A stretch of DNA of 64,000 nucleotides from Novosphingobium sediminis (lineage in GTDB: Bacteria; Pseudomonadota; Alphaproteobacteria; Sphingomonadales; Sphingomonadaceae): contig NZ_BJYR01000009.1 of NCBI RefSeq assembly GCF_007991615.1, positions 1 through 64,000 on the forward strand, in the 5' to 3' direction. The notes under the pieces were generated by a model that worked only from the letters and a program-made list of their open reading frames with translations, ran no database searches and was not told the DNA's origin. The position numbers and the translations under genes are program-made. The stretch's first letter is position 1. Each line of letters opens with the position of its first letter. Shown here in pieces: positions 17,478 to 25,607 of this stretch.

Positions 17478-17843
17478 TCAGTCTGGCGGGGTGAGGCGGT
17501 AGTCCTCGACCGGAACCCCGCCGATCACGTGCTCCTGAATGATCCGTTCCAGCACGTCGGGCGTGCAGGAATGATACCAGACGTTGTCAGGATAAACGAG
17601 CGCGACCGGCCCGGCGGCGCAGACACGCAGGCAGCCCACCTTGTTGCGCAGCACGCCCTGCGGCCCGCCCAGCTTGAGTTCGCCCAGCCGCTTCTTGAGG
17701 AAGTTCCAGGCTTCGTCGCCCGCCTCGCGCGGGGCGCACTTGTCCTTGTCCGGCCCAGCGCAAAGCAGGATATGCCGCTGCGGCGCGAAGCCGCCGAGGC
17801 CTGCGACGGCCTGCCGCGCAAGGGTGATTTCGTCCGGCTTCAT
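17478..17843 (-). CDS. Thioredoxin-like [2Fe-2S] ferredoxin
   Basis: About 121 aa. The pattern of cysteines, [22 protein letters not shown] and a late YHSCTP, with a thioredoxin-like fold, is that of (2Fe-2S) ferredoxin-domain proteins. It is an electron carrier of unknown partner. The ATG at 17843 overlaps the thioesterase stop by 4 bases (ATGA); an upstream GTG (17855) would add four residues. Confidence 0.85.
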   Translation of the reverse strand: MKPDEITLARQAVAGLGGFAPQRHILLCAGPDKDKCAPREAGDEAWNFLKKRLGELKLGGPQGVLRNKVGCLRVCAAGPVALVYPDNVWYHSCTPDVLERIIQEHVIGGVPVEDYRLTPPD

Positions 17844-18268
17844 TTGATCAGCCACGTGTCCAGCCTTTCGCGAAGGGCAGGGTCAATCGGCTGCGGACGC
17901 TCGCCATCGGTGAACACGATCGTGACATGGGCAGTCGCCACCGGACGGCCATCCTGCAGGAGGAGTTGCCTGAGGCTCCAGCTGCTGCGCCCGCCGGGCA
18001 GCGCGCCGACGCGGCATTCGAGGCCGGCGGGATAGTAGGCCTGCGCCAGGTAATCGATGGTGACATTGGCGACCATGAAGCGCGCACCATGGGTGTTCTT
18101 CGGCATGCCGACAGCCGTGATGAAGCGCAGCCGTGCATCCTCGAACACCGCGGCCATTGCCACGTTGTTGATGTGCCCGTTGGGATCGAGATCGGCAAAG
18201 CGCGTGGTGACGGCATTGCCGAAGGGGTAGCGCGTGGGATCGAGCAGCGCGGGATCAGGTCTGGCCAT
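17840..18268 (-). CDS. Acyl-CoA thioesterase (4HBT hotdog fold)
   Basis: A 142-aa hotdog-fold protein of the 4-hydroxybenzoyl-CoA thioesterase/YbgC type. [14 protein letters not shown] near residue 24 carries the catalytic Asp and His-Asn, followed by RLRF and a [11 protein letters not shown] strand. It hydrolyses acyl-CoA thioesters; the chain length is not readable. A hairpin-rich gap separates it from the popZ-like gene upstream, and it is coupled to the ferredoxin downstream. Confidence 0.88.
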   Translation of the reverse strand: MARPDPALLDPTRYPFGNAVTTRFADLDPNGHINNVAMAAVFEDARLRFITAVGMPKNTHGARFMVANVTIDYLAQAYYPAGLECRVGALPGGRSSWSLRQLLLQDGRPVATAHVTIVFTDGERPQPIDPALRERLDTWLIK

Positions 18269-18307
18269 GCACGCGCCCTAGACTCATTTCCGCTTGCGCG
18301 GAAGGCG

Positions 18308-18385
18308 GCACCAGCCCGCTCCCCCGTCCGGCCACCCACAGCATACAATTCCGTCGGGTGGCCGGGTGGGGGAGTGGGCTGGGGC
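18308..18385. repeat. Long imperfect inverted repeat (30-bp arms)
   Basis: Arms at 18308-18337 and 18356-18385 are complementary at 26 of 30 positions, with some of the differences being G·U-compatible, around an 18-base loop. The arms are C- and G-biased and contain CCAGCCC, CTCCCCC and CCGGCCACCC. They lie between the popZ-like stop and the thioesterase start, both on the minus strand. Likely a dispersed palindromic element or a strong RNA hairpin that limits readthrough. Confidence 0.7.
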
Positions 18386-18389
18386 CGAC

Positions 18390-18412
18390 CTGTTTCGGCT
18401 AGGCCGAAACAG
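18390..18412. repeat. Perfect 10-bp inverted repeat
   Basis: CTGTTTCGGC and GCCGAAACAG flank a 3-base TAG. It lies 4 bases from the larger hairpin and 11 bases past the popZ-like stop (minus strand). There is no T run, so it is not a classical terminator on its own. Confidence 0.65.
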
Positions 18413-18422
18413 CAAAGAGAGC

Positions 18423-18938
18423 TCAGCCCTTCTTGCCGACGATCCGCGCAATTTCTGCTGCGACGAGCTTCTCGACCAGCGGCGGCAGGTTCTTGTCGAG
18501 CCATTCGGAAAGCGCCGGGCGCAGCATCTCGCGCACCATGCCTTCGAGCGAAGTCTCGCCCGAGCGGACGATCTGAGGGCTGGCGCCGGGCGCAGAAAGC
18601 ATCGCCAGCGCAGCCAGCGAATCGCGCATCGAAGCCGTGGTCTCATCTGCCAGCAGCGGGGCGTCTTCATCCTCGTCCGGCTGCAGGGCAGCGTCGCGGT
18701 CTTCGCTGAGGATCTGCGCGGCCACTTCGCTCAGATCGAGCACATCAGCCGGAAACGAGGCCGGGCGGCCTTCGCTGCGCAGGGCCGGACGGGCGGAAAC
18801 GCGGGGCGCGGGGGATAGTTCTGCGGCGGCATCGCGACGGCTGCGCTCACGCGCGGCATCCGCGCGATTGTCGCGCGCAATCACCTTCTTGATCGATTCG
18901 AGGATTTCCTCGACCGAAGGTTCCGAAGCCTGACGCAT
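18423..18938 (-). CDS. PopZ-like polar organizing protein (DUF2497)
   Basis: A 171-aa protein with PopZ architecture. A conserved N-terminal helix has EPSVEEILESIKKVIARD. A disordered, Pro/Ala/acidic linker (residues about 30-115) follows. The C-terminal oligomerisation region reads GMVREMLRPALSEWLDKNL then PPLVEKLVAAEIARIV. In Caulobacter PopZ, the N-terminus binds client proteins and the C-terminus builds the polar matrix that anchors the chromosome origin. The linker here is short but normal for the order. The ATG at 18938 starts the conserved part; a GTG at 18950 would add four residues. Confidence 0.88.
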   Translation of the reverse strand: MRQASEPSVEEILESIKKVIARDNRADAARERSRRDAAAELSPAPRVSARPALRSEGRPASFPADVLDLSEVAAQILSEDRDAALQPDEDEDAPLLADETTASMRDSLAALAMLSAPGASPQIVRSGETSLEGMVREMLRPALSEWLDKNLPPLVEKLVAAEIARIVGKKG

Positions 18939-18997
18939 ACCCAACCCCACACAGTCACTCGGGCCGAATCACTCGGCCACCCCACTCGCCTGTACCA

Positions 18998-20464
18998 TCA
19001 AGGGACAGATTGTGCAGAAATTGTTGCAGTTTGAGCGGGAGTGTCAACCGTCCGGGTGGCCTTGGGCGGAGTCGGGGAATCCAGCGACCAGTCGAACACG
19101 CGGCCGCGCACGCGGCGATAGTTGACTTCGGGATCGTAGAGCGTGGCCGGATCGAAGCCGAGATCGGCGGCCTGCGCCTTGCCCATCGCCGCGAGCAGGT
19201 TGAACGCCGCGACATAGGCATTGCGCCGCGCCGCCACGAGCCCGACTTGCGCGCGCAGCAGTTCCTGCTCGGCATCGAGGATGTTGAGAATTGTGCGGTT
19301 GCCCACGGTGTTTTCCGCGCGAACGCCCTGAAGGCTCAGCGCCGCCGCATCGACCGCAGTCTGGTTCAGCGTGATGACGTCGTTCGCTGCGCGCCACTGG
19401 GTAAAGGCCGAGCGGACATTGGCGATGACCTGACGCTCGGCGCCGATTTCCTGCTCCTGCACGGCGGTGGCGGTGGCCTGGGCCTGGCGCTGGCGCGCGG
19501 CGGGGAGCCCGCCCTGGAACAACGGAATCGAGATGCGCGCGCCGGCCTGTGCCGTCGTCTGGCTCTGCACGAAGTTCCCACCGACTGCACCGCCGCCGAG
19601 CGAGTTGAAGTAGGTCGAGTAGTCGCCCGAGGTATAGAGCGAGACCGTCGGCAGGCGGCCTGCGCCCGCGGCTTTCGCGTCATAACCGGCGGCCTTGCTG
19701 CGCTGGTGCGCGGCCTCGAGGTCGGGATTGTTGTCGAGCGCGGTCTGCACCGCTTCTTCGGGCGAGCCTGGCAGGCCCGCCAGTGGCGGCGGCGGCTGGA
19801 GATCATCCGGCACCTTGCCCACGACCTGCACATAGCGCTCGCGGCTGGCGACCAACGCGGCTTCGGCGCTGCGCAGATCAGCGCGGGCGAGGGCAAGGCG
19901 CGAGTTCGACTGCGCCACGTCGGTGCGCGTCACATCGCCGATGTCGAAGCGGTCGGTCGTCGCCTTGAGGTTGACCTCGAGCACCTGCACGTTGTTGCGG
20001 TTGAGCCCCACGGTCGCACTATCGCGGATCACGTCCATGTAGGCCGCGACGACCTGGCTGAACACGCCGGCCTCGGTCCCGCGCAGGCTGGCTTCCCCGG
20101 CCTCGACGCGGATCTTCGCCGCTGCGAGCGAATTGCGCACCGAGCCGCCCGAATAGATTGGCACGGTGAGCTGCGGATCGATCGTCATCAGGCGCTGCGG
20201 CGCGATGAAGCTGTTCGGGCCCTGCTTGAGGAATTCGGTGTAGTTGATGGTGCCGTTCAGGCTGGGCAGGCCCGGTGCGCGGGCGATGGGCACGCTTTCA
20301 TCGGTCGCGCGCAGGTTCGCGCGCGCAGCGTTGAGGTCTGGGTTGCCGGCATAAGCCGCAGCAAGCGCGCCTTGCAGGTCGTCTGCCTGCGCGGGAGCGG
20401 CGGCAACGGCAAGTGCCAAGGCAAGCGCCGAGAGCGCGGGAGTAGCGCGGATGGCGCGGATCAT
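18998..20464 (-). CDS. tolC: TolC-family outer-membrane efflux protein
   Basis: A 488-aa protein with a signal peptide (cleavage near APAQAD). Two repeated halves of long alpha-helices and short barrel strands carry LAAAYAGNPDLNAARANLRA and, in the second half, ALDNNPDLEAAHQR. It would form the trimeric outer-membrane tunnel for type I secretion and RND pumps, and could serve the RTX protein in this window. The ATG at 20464 follows the pcm-like stop by five bases; a GTG at 20482 would overlap it. Confidence 0.92.
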   Translation of the reverse strand: MIRAIRATPALSALALALAVAAAPAQADDLQGALAAAYAGNPDLNAARANLRATDESVPIARAPGLPSLNGTINYTEFLKQGPNSFIAPQRLMTIDPQLTVPIYSGGSVRNSLAAAKIRVEAGEASLRGTEAGVFSQVVAAYMDVIRDSATVGLNRNNVQVLEVNLKATTDRFDIGDVTRTDVAQSNSRLALARADLRSAEAALVASRERYVQVVGKVPDDLQPPPPLAGLPGSPEEAVQTALDNNPDLEAAHQRSKAAGYDAKAAGAGRLPTVSLYTSGDYSTYFNSLGGGAVGGNFVQSQTTAQAGARISIPLFQGGLPAARQRQAQATATAVQEQEIGAERQVIANVRSAFTQWRAANDVITLNQTAVDAAALSLQGVRAENTVGNRTILNILDAEQELLRAQVGLVAARRNAYVAAFNLLAAMGKAQAADLGFDPATLYDPEVNYRRVRGRVFDWSLDSPTPPKATRTVDTPAQTATISAQSVP

Positions 20465-20469
20465 GGGGT

Positions 20470-21072
20470 TCAGAAGCTCCACTTGCGCGGGGCGGCAAAG
20501 GCCGCGATTGCCGCGAAGTCGGCCTCCGCCAGCACTGTCATGGCCAGCGAGCCGGCGACCTTGCGGCCCAGCGCAAGGCGGGTGACGCCGCGTTCGACCA
20601 CGCCGGTGACGAGCCGCCCGTCTGCGGAGACGACATTGGCGAGCGCGGCAGGCATGTCCTCGATCGCGCCATCGACCAGCACCAGCGAATGTTCGCCCGC
20701 ATTGGCCCAGTCACCCGTCGCCGCAACCAGCGTGACCTTGCCGGCCAGCTTTTCCGAAAGGGCGGCAAGATAGCCGCCCGGATTGCCGATCACGAGCACG
20801 CTGTCGTCTGCGGTCGGTTCGGCTGCGGTCAGCATCTGTCCGTAGGTCAGCGCGGGCGAGAGCACTGCGCCTTCGCCCAGCGCCACGGCGCGATCGGCAT
20901 AAGCGACCGCGCGGCGTGCTTCGGGGACGAAATCCTCACGCGGGACGGCCATGAACGCGGCGAGAATGGCCGGATCGTTGACGCCGCTCACGCGCAGCTG
21001 GCTGTCGATCATCGCGCGGCGTGCCTCGCTGCCGGACTCTGCCACGTTCGCGCGCTCTTCCACTATCGTCAT
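20470..21072 (-). CDS. Degenerate protein-L-isoaspartate methyltransferase-like protein
   Basis: A 200-aa protein resembling Pcm: RRAMIDSQLRVSGVNDPAIL at the start, VPREDFVPEARRAVAYAD, then the methyltransferase fold. The SAM motif usually reads VLEIGTGSGYQAA; here it is VLVIGNPGGYLAA, losing the acidic residue and one glycine, and the THISAP substrate loop is absent. It may no longer be a methyltransferase. It sits directly upstream of tolC with a five-base gap, a pairing I have the impression is usual in sphingomonads. Confidence 0.78.
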   Translation of the reverse strand: MTIVEERANVAESGSEARRAMIDSQLRVSGVNDPAILAAFMAVPREDFVPEARRAVAYADRAVALGEGAVLSPALTYGQMLTAAEPTADDSVLVIGNPGGYLAALSEKLAGKVTLVAATGDWANAGEHSLVLVDGAIEDMPAALANVVSADGRLVTGVVERGVTRLALGRKVAGSLAMTVLAEADFAAIAAFAAPRKWSF

Positions 21073-21248
21073 GAATTCCCTCACTTGCGGGGCCGGATGG
21101 CGTGACCGGTGGGGCCGCAGCAATCCAGACCAAGGGCCGCACCTTGCTCTGCGGCCAAATCCAACCAAGCCCTTAGAATATCGTCCCCGGCGCGCCAAGC
21201 GCTTTGCATGACGCTGGTCGATGGCTAAACGGCGGTTCATCGATTGCC

Positions 21249-21264
21249 CCCGCGCAAGCGCGGG
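21249..21264. repeat. Short perfect palindrome upstream of fumarase
   Basis: CCCGCGC-AA-GCGCGGG lies 28 bases before the fumarase start in the divergent pcm/fumarase gap. It may be a chance GC-rich palindrome or part of the leader. Confidence 0.3.
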
Positions 21265-21291
21265 ACGCAAACCCAGCGGAAGGAAGCAGCC

Positions 21292-22827
21292 ATGCCAGGG
21301 ATGACACCGACGATGACAACGATCCGCGAGGAAGACCTCATCGAAAGCGTGGCCGATGCGCTGCAATACATCAGCTACTTCCACCCGATGGACTACATCC
21401 GCGCGCTGGGTGAGGCCTACAAGGCCGAAGTCGGCCCGGCCGCGAAGGACGCGATCGCGCAGATCCTGACGAACAGCCGCATGTGCGCCGAAGGGCACCG
21501 CCCGATCTGCCAGGACACCGGCATCGTCAACGTCTTCATCAAGTGGGGCCAGGACTGCCGCCTTGAAAGCGACAAGAGCCTGCAGGACGTCGTCGATGAA
21601 GGCGTGCGCCGGGCCTACCTCGATCCCGAAAACAAGCTGCGCGCTTCGGTGCTGGCGGACCCCGCCTTCACCCGCCGCAACACGCGCGACAACACTCCCT
21701 GCGTCCTTCATGTCGAGATGGTGAAGGGCAACAAGGTCTCGGTCGATGTGGCGGCCAAGGGCGGCGGCAGCGAGAACAAGTCCAAGTTCAAGATGATGAA
21801 TCCCAGCGATTCGATCGTCGATTGGGTGATCGAGATGCTCCCGCAGATGGGCGCAGGCTGGTGCCCGCCGGGCATGCTCGGCATCGGCATCGGCGGCACG
21901 GCGGAGCACTGCATGCTGCTCGCCAAGCAGGCCCTGATGGAACCGATCGACATGGCGCAGCTCAAGCAGCGCGGGCCTCAGAACGATATCGAGGCGCTGC
22001 GCATCGAAATCTTCGACAAGGTGAACGCGCTCGGCATTGGCGCGCAGGGCCTTGGCGGGCTTTCGACGATTCTCGATGTGAAGATCATGGACGCGCCCTG
22101 CCATGCGGCGGGCAAGCCCGTTGCGATGATCCCCAATTGCGCCGCCACGCGCCACGCGCATTTCACGCTGGATGGTTCGGGCCCGGCCTTCCTCGAGGCG
22201 CCCAAGCTCGATGAATGGCCCGATGTGCACTGGACGCCCGATGCGGCGGCCAAGCGCGTCAACCTCGATACGCTGACGGCGGAAGAGGTGCAGAGCTGGA
22301 AGCAGGGCGACCGCCTGCTCCTCAACGGCAAGATGCTGACGGGCCGCGATGCCGCGCACAAGCGCATTGCCGACATGCTGGCGAAGGGCGAGGAACTGCC
22401 CGTCAATTTCAAGGGCCGCGTGATCTACTACGTCGGCCCGGTCGATCCGGTGCGCGAGGAAGTCGTCGGCCCGGCCGGCCCGACCACCGCCACGCGCATG
22501 GACAAGTTCTCCGACACCATGCTGAACCTCGGCCTGCTCGCCTCGGTCGGCAAGGCGGAGCGCGGCCCGGCGGCGACCGAATCGATCGCAAAGCACAAAT
22601 CGGCCTATCTCATGGCGGTCGGCGGCGCAGCCTATCTCGTTTCGCGGGCGATCAAGCAGTCCAAGGTCGTCGGCTTTGCCGATCTCGGCATGGAGGCGAT
22701 CTACGAATTCACCGTCGAGGACATGCCGGTGACGGTCGCGGTCGATTCGAGCGGGCAGAATGTCCATCAGCTTGCCCCGCTCGTGTGGAAAAAGAAGATC
22801 GCCGATGAGGGGCTGCTGCCGGCCTGA
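21292..22827 (+). CDS. Class I fumarate hydratase (iron-sulfur)
   Basis: A 511-aa cytoplasmic enzyme of the oxygen-sensitive [4Fe-4S] fumarase family, with the alpha and beta regions fused. Cluster and active-site cysteines appear in RPICQDTGIVNVFIKWG, GWCPPGMLGIGIGG and PVAMIPNCAA. The beta part has GKMLTGRDAAHKR and GPTTATRMDKF. It interconverts fumarate and malate in the TCA cycle. The ATG at 21292 has GGAAGGA nearby, preferred over an in-frame start at 21244. Dependence on iron ties it to the Fe-S carrier encoded in this window only loosely. Confidence 0.93.
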   Translation: MPGMTPTMTTIREEDLIESVADALQYISYFHPMDYIRALGEAYKAEVGPAAKDAIAQILTNSRMCAEGHRPICQDTGIVNVFIKWGQDCRLESDKSLQDVVDEGVRRAYLDPENKLRASVLADPAFTRRNTRDNTPCVLHVEMVKGNKVSVDVAAKGGGSENKSKFKMMNPSDSIVDWVIEMLPQMGAGWCPPGMLGIGIGGTAEHCMLLAKQALMEPIDMAQLKQRGPQNDIEALRIEIFDKVNALGIGAQGLGGLSTILDVKIMDAPCHAAGKPVAMIPNCAATRHAHFTLDGSGPAFLEAPKLDEWPDVHWTPDAAAKRVNLDTLTAEEVQSWKQGDRLLLNGKMLTGRDAAHKRIADMLAKGEELPVNFKGRVIYYVGPVDPVREEVVGPAGPTTATRMDKFSDTMLNLGLLASVGKAERGPAATESIAKHKSAYLMAVGGAAYLVSRAIKQSKVVGFADLGMEAIYEFTVEDMPVTVAVDSSGQNVHQLAPLVWKKKIADEGLLPA

Positions 22828-22866
22828 TCCGGATGACGCCGCTCCGACGAACCGCTGACTCGCCTC

Positions 22867-22896
22867 GACCGCCCGGCTGGCTATTGCCGGGCGGTC
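22867..22896 (+). terminator. Perfect 11-bp hairpin between fumarase and the histidine kinase
   Basis: GACCGCCCGGC and GCCGGGCGGTC flank an 8-base loop. The hairpin ends immediately before the GGAGG of the kinase gene (22897-22901). It has no T run. It could stop fumarase transcription weakly, or fold in the kinase leader and affect translation. Confidence 0.5.
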
Positions 22897-22914
22897 GGAG
22901 GTAGAAGCGGTAGA

Positions 22915-24846
22915 ATGGCCACGCTTCCCGTCGATACTGCTGCTGAACGACCGCACGTTCCCGCGCGGGCCGTGCTGCTGTCTGCGGCGGCGCTGTGGCT
23001 GACGTACTTCCTGCTGATTACCTTGCGCGGGATCGTCGTCGATATCGGCGAGTTCAATGAGCTGCTGTGGCGCCGCGCGGTCGTCACCCTCGCTGGCATT
23101 GCCGTCACGCTGCTCGCGTGGCCCGTGCTGCGACGCTTCGATGGCCGCAGCAACGGCGCGCGGATCGGCGCGGCGCTGGTCATCATGCTTCCCGCCGCAC
23201 TGGCGCTCGCCGCGATCAACCAGCAGTGCTTTGCCCCGGTCGAGAAGAAAATGATCGAGCGCGAGGCCAAGGCAGCGCAGGCGCAAGCCGAAGCGGCTGC
23301 CCGCGCAATCCGCGCCCGGCAGGGTTCGATGCCGGGGGTCTTGCCGTCCGATACCCCGCTGCCCTCGGTGCGCGTGCGCCATGATGTGTCGGGCAATGTG
23401 CTCATCGACGTCGCAGATCCGCCTCAGGCGATCCCGATGCCTCCGCCGGCGCCCGAACCACCCGCACCGCCTGCGCCGCCAGCCCCGCCGCGCGGTGCGA
23501 AATTTGCGCCGCCTCCCCCGGACCCTGGCGACGATCAGGAAAGCAGCGATCCCGGCAACGAAGCAGCGGTGATTACGGCACCCGGCGGCGTGTCCATCAT
23601 CCGCCGCAGCGACGGCACCGCGGAAGTACGCGTGGGCGATCGCCGAATCCCCACTGACGCCGATCAGGCCGACGAAATTGCAGCCGAGCTCGCCCAGGCT
23701 CAGCGTGAAGTCGCACAGGCGCAGCGCGAGATGGACCGGGCCAGTGCAGAACGCCTTTCCGCTGCACAAGCGCGGCTCGCCAATATTGATGCGGTGCGCT
23801 GGAACGTTTTGCGCAGCCTTGCCGATGCCGGCCTCGTATCCGAAAAGGACGTGCCTGCCGCGCCCGCTGGCCCAGTCGGTGACGCGGTCAAGGAAGTGCG
23901 TGCGCATAGCGCCAAGGTCCACAAGGCACGGCCCGCCAAACCTCGCCCGGTGCAGCATGCCGCGGCGCGTCCGGCGGCGAAGTCTGCGCCCGTTCCGGCG
24001 CCGTCACCGTCGCCCACGGCAAGCGCCGCGCCTGCCCCTGCGCCAGCCGCAACCGATGGTGACACTCAGATCCACACCGCGATCATCAGCAAGATGATTG
24101 AAGACGAAGGCCTGTGGAAGCAGCTCACCGATGTTGCGCTCGGTCGCTATTTCCTGCTGATCGCCTGGGCCGGTCTCTACATCGCGCTCGGCAATGCGGA
24201 GATGGCGCGCGCTTCCGAACGGCGAGAGGGCGAATACAAGCGCGCGGCCAAGGCGGCCGAGCTGCGCAGCTTGCGCTATCAGGTCAATCCGCACTTCCTG
24301 TTCAACACGCTGAATTCGCTGTCCGCGCTCGTGATGGTCGGCCGCACCGAGCAGGCGGAGAAGATGATCCAGACGATCTCCAGCTTCTACCGCCACAGCC
24401 TCGCCGGTGATCCCACTTCGGACGTGCCGCTGGTCGACGAGATCGCGCTTCAGCGTCACTATCTGGAGATCGAGGCGGTGCGCTTTCCGGAGCGGCTGGT
24501 CTGCGAGTTCGATGTCCCGCAAGGACTTGAAAACGCCTGCGTGCCGGGCATGATCCTGCAGCCGCTGGTCGAGAACTCGATCAAGTACGGCGTTTCTGCC
24601 AGCATCCGCCCCGTCACCATCCGGATCGCGGCGCAGGAAGCCGGCGGAAAGCTGGTGCTGACCGTTACCGATGATGGCCCCGGCAAGGGCGGCGCGAGCG
24701 GCAGCACCGGGATCGGCCTCGAAAACGTGCGCAACCGCCTCGCTGCACGTTTCGGCGATGAGGCGCGGGTGGAAAGCGGGGCGCTTCCTGCGGGCGGCTA
24801 TGCCACGGTGCTGACGATCCCGCTGGTACGGTCGGGTTGCGAATGA
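22915..24846 (+). CDS. LytS-type sensor histidine kinase with large periplasmic insert
   Basis: A 643-aa inner-membrane protein. Three helices (about residues 17-38, 56-72, 84-102) are followed by about 300 residues of presumed periplasmic sequence. This holds a charged helix, a Pro-rich run (about 172-205), a GGVSIIRRSDGTAEVRVGDR strand unit, a Gln/Ala/Arg coiled coil (255-295) and an Ala/Pro linker. A fourth helix (410-426) then leads to a HisKA_7TM/LytS kinase: QVNPHFLFNTLNSLS with phosphoacceptor His460, VENSIKYGV, and GSTGIGLENVRNRL. It would signal to the LytTR regulator encoded seven bases downstream. The insert is not one I recognise. Confidence 0.88.
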   Translation: MATLPVDTAAERPHVPARAVLLSAAALWLTYFLLITLRGIVVDIGEFNELLWRRAVVTLAGIAVTLLAWPVLRRFDGRSNGARIGAALVIMLPAALALAAINQQCFAPVEKKMIEREAKAAQAQAEAAARAIRARQGSMPGVLPSDTPLPSVRVRHDVSGNVLIDVADPPQAIPMPPPAPEPPAPPAPPAPPRGAKFAPPPPDPGDDQESSDPGNEAAVITAPGGVSIIRRSDGTAEVRVGDRRIPTDADQADEIAAELAQAQREVAQAQREMDRASAERLSAAQARLANIDAVRWNVLRSLADAGLVSEKDVPAAPAGPVGDAVKEVRAHSAKVHKARPAKPRPVQHAAARPAAKSAPVPAPSPSPTASAAPAPAPAATDGDTQIHTAIISKMIEDEGLWKQLTDVALGRYFLLIAWAGLYIALGNAEMARASERREGEYKRAAKAAELRSLRYQVNPHFLFNTLNSLSALVMVGRTEQAEKMIQTISSFYRHSLAGDPTSDVPLVDEIALQRHYLEIEAVRFPERLVCEFDVPQGLENACVPGMILQPLVENSIKYGVSASIRPVTIRIAAQEAGGKLVLTVTDDGPGKGGASGSTGIGLENVRNRLAARFGDEARVESGALPAGGYATVLTIPLVRSGCE

Positions 24847-24853
24847 AGGTGGG

Positions 24854-25600
24854 ATGATGCGTACTTTGATCGTCGATGATGAACCGCTTGCGGTGGAGCG
24901 CATGCAGATCCTCTGCGCCCGCATACCGGCGCTGCATGTCGTCGGCACCGCCAGCGACGGTGCTGCGGCGCTGCGGCTGTGCGAGGCGCTTTCGCCCGAA
25001 CTCGTGCTGCTCGACATGACGATGCCCGAAGTCGATGGCCTCGGCGTCGCGCGCGGCCTTGCGCGTATCTCGCCGCGACCGGCGGTTATCTTCGTGACCG
25101 CGCACGATCACTTCGCGGTGGAAGCCTTCGATTGTGACGCAGTGGACTATGTCCTCAAGCCCGTCGCGCAGGACCGCCTCGAACGCGCTGTAGACCGGGC
25201 TCTGGCTCGCCGCGACACTGTGCCGCCGGTAGAGGCGGAGCCAGTTGAAAGCCCGTGGATCGAGGAGTTCTGGGTCCCCCACCGCAGCGAACTGATCCGC
25301 ATCGCGGCGGGTGATATCGACCGAATCGACGCCGAGCGTGACTATGTGCGCCTCCATGTCGGCCAGAAGGATGGGGGAGGGCGGAGCTACCTGTTGCTCC
25401 ACACCATCCAGCGCCTCGAAGACAGGCTCGATCCCGAACGCTTCATTCGCCTCCACCGTTCCACAATCGTGCGGCGGGATCGGATTGCCGGGCTCAAGCA
25501 TGATGGGCTGGGCGTGTGGTCGGCGCAGCTGGTTGATGGCGAATTGCTGCGGATCGGGCGGACCTACCTCGCCAAGGCGAAGGCGATGGCGGGGCGCTAG
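24854..25600 (+). CDS. LytTR-family response regulator
   Basis: A 248-aa protein. A receiver domain (VDDEP at 7-11, phosphoacceptor Asp54 in VLLDMTMPEVDG, then VTAHD and YVLKPV) is joined to a LytTR DNA-binding domain (IDRIDAERDYVRLHV, then FIRLHRSTIVRRDRI). It forms a two-component pair with the kinase upstream. Two adjacent ATGs (24854, 24857) are possible starts. It converges with comM. Confidence 0.93.
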   Translation: MMRTLIVDDEPLAVERMQILCARIPALHVVGTASDGAAALRLCEALSPELVLLDMTMPEVDGLGVARGLARISPRPAVIFVTAHDHFAVEAFDCDAVDYVLKPVAQDRLERAVDRALARRDTVPPVEAEPVESPWIEEFWVPHRSELIRIAAGDIDRIDAERDYVRLHVGQKDGGGRSYLLLHTIQRLEDRLDPERFIRLHRSTIVRRDRIAGLKHDGLGVWSAQLVDGELLRIGRTYLAKAKAMAGR

Positions 25601-25607
25601 GCCCTCG

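Noticed and set aside
20470..23958. A minus-strand open frame of over 1,100 residues across pcm, fumarase and the kinase
   Set aside because: Only its last 200 residues match a real family (Pcm-like). The rest is antisense to fumarase and the histidine kinase and has the composition of a GC-rich shadow frame.
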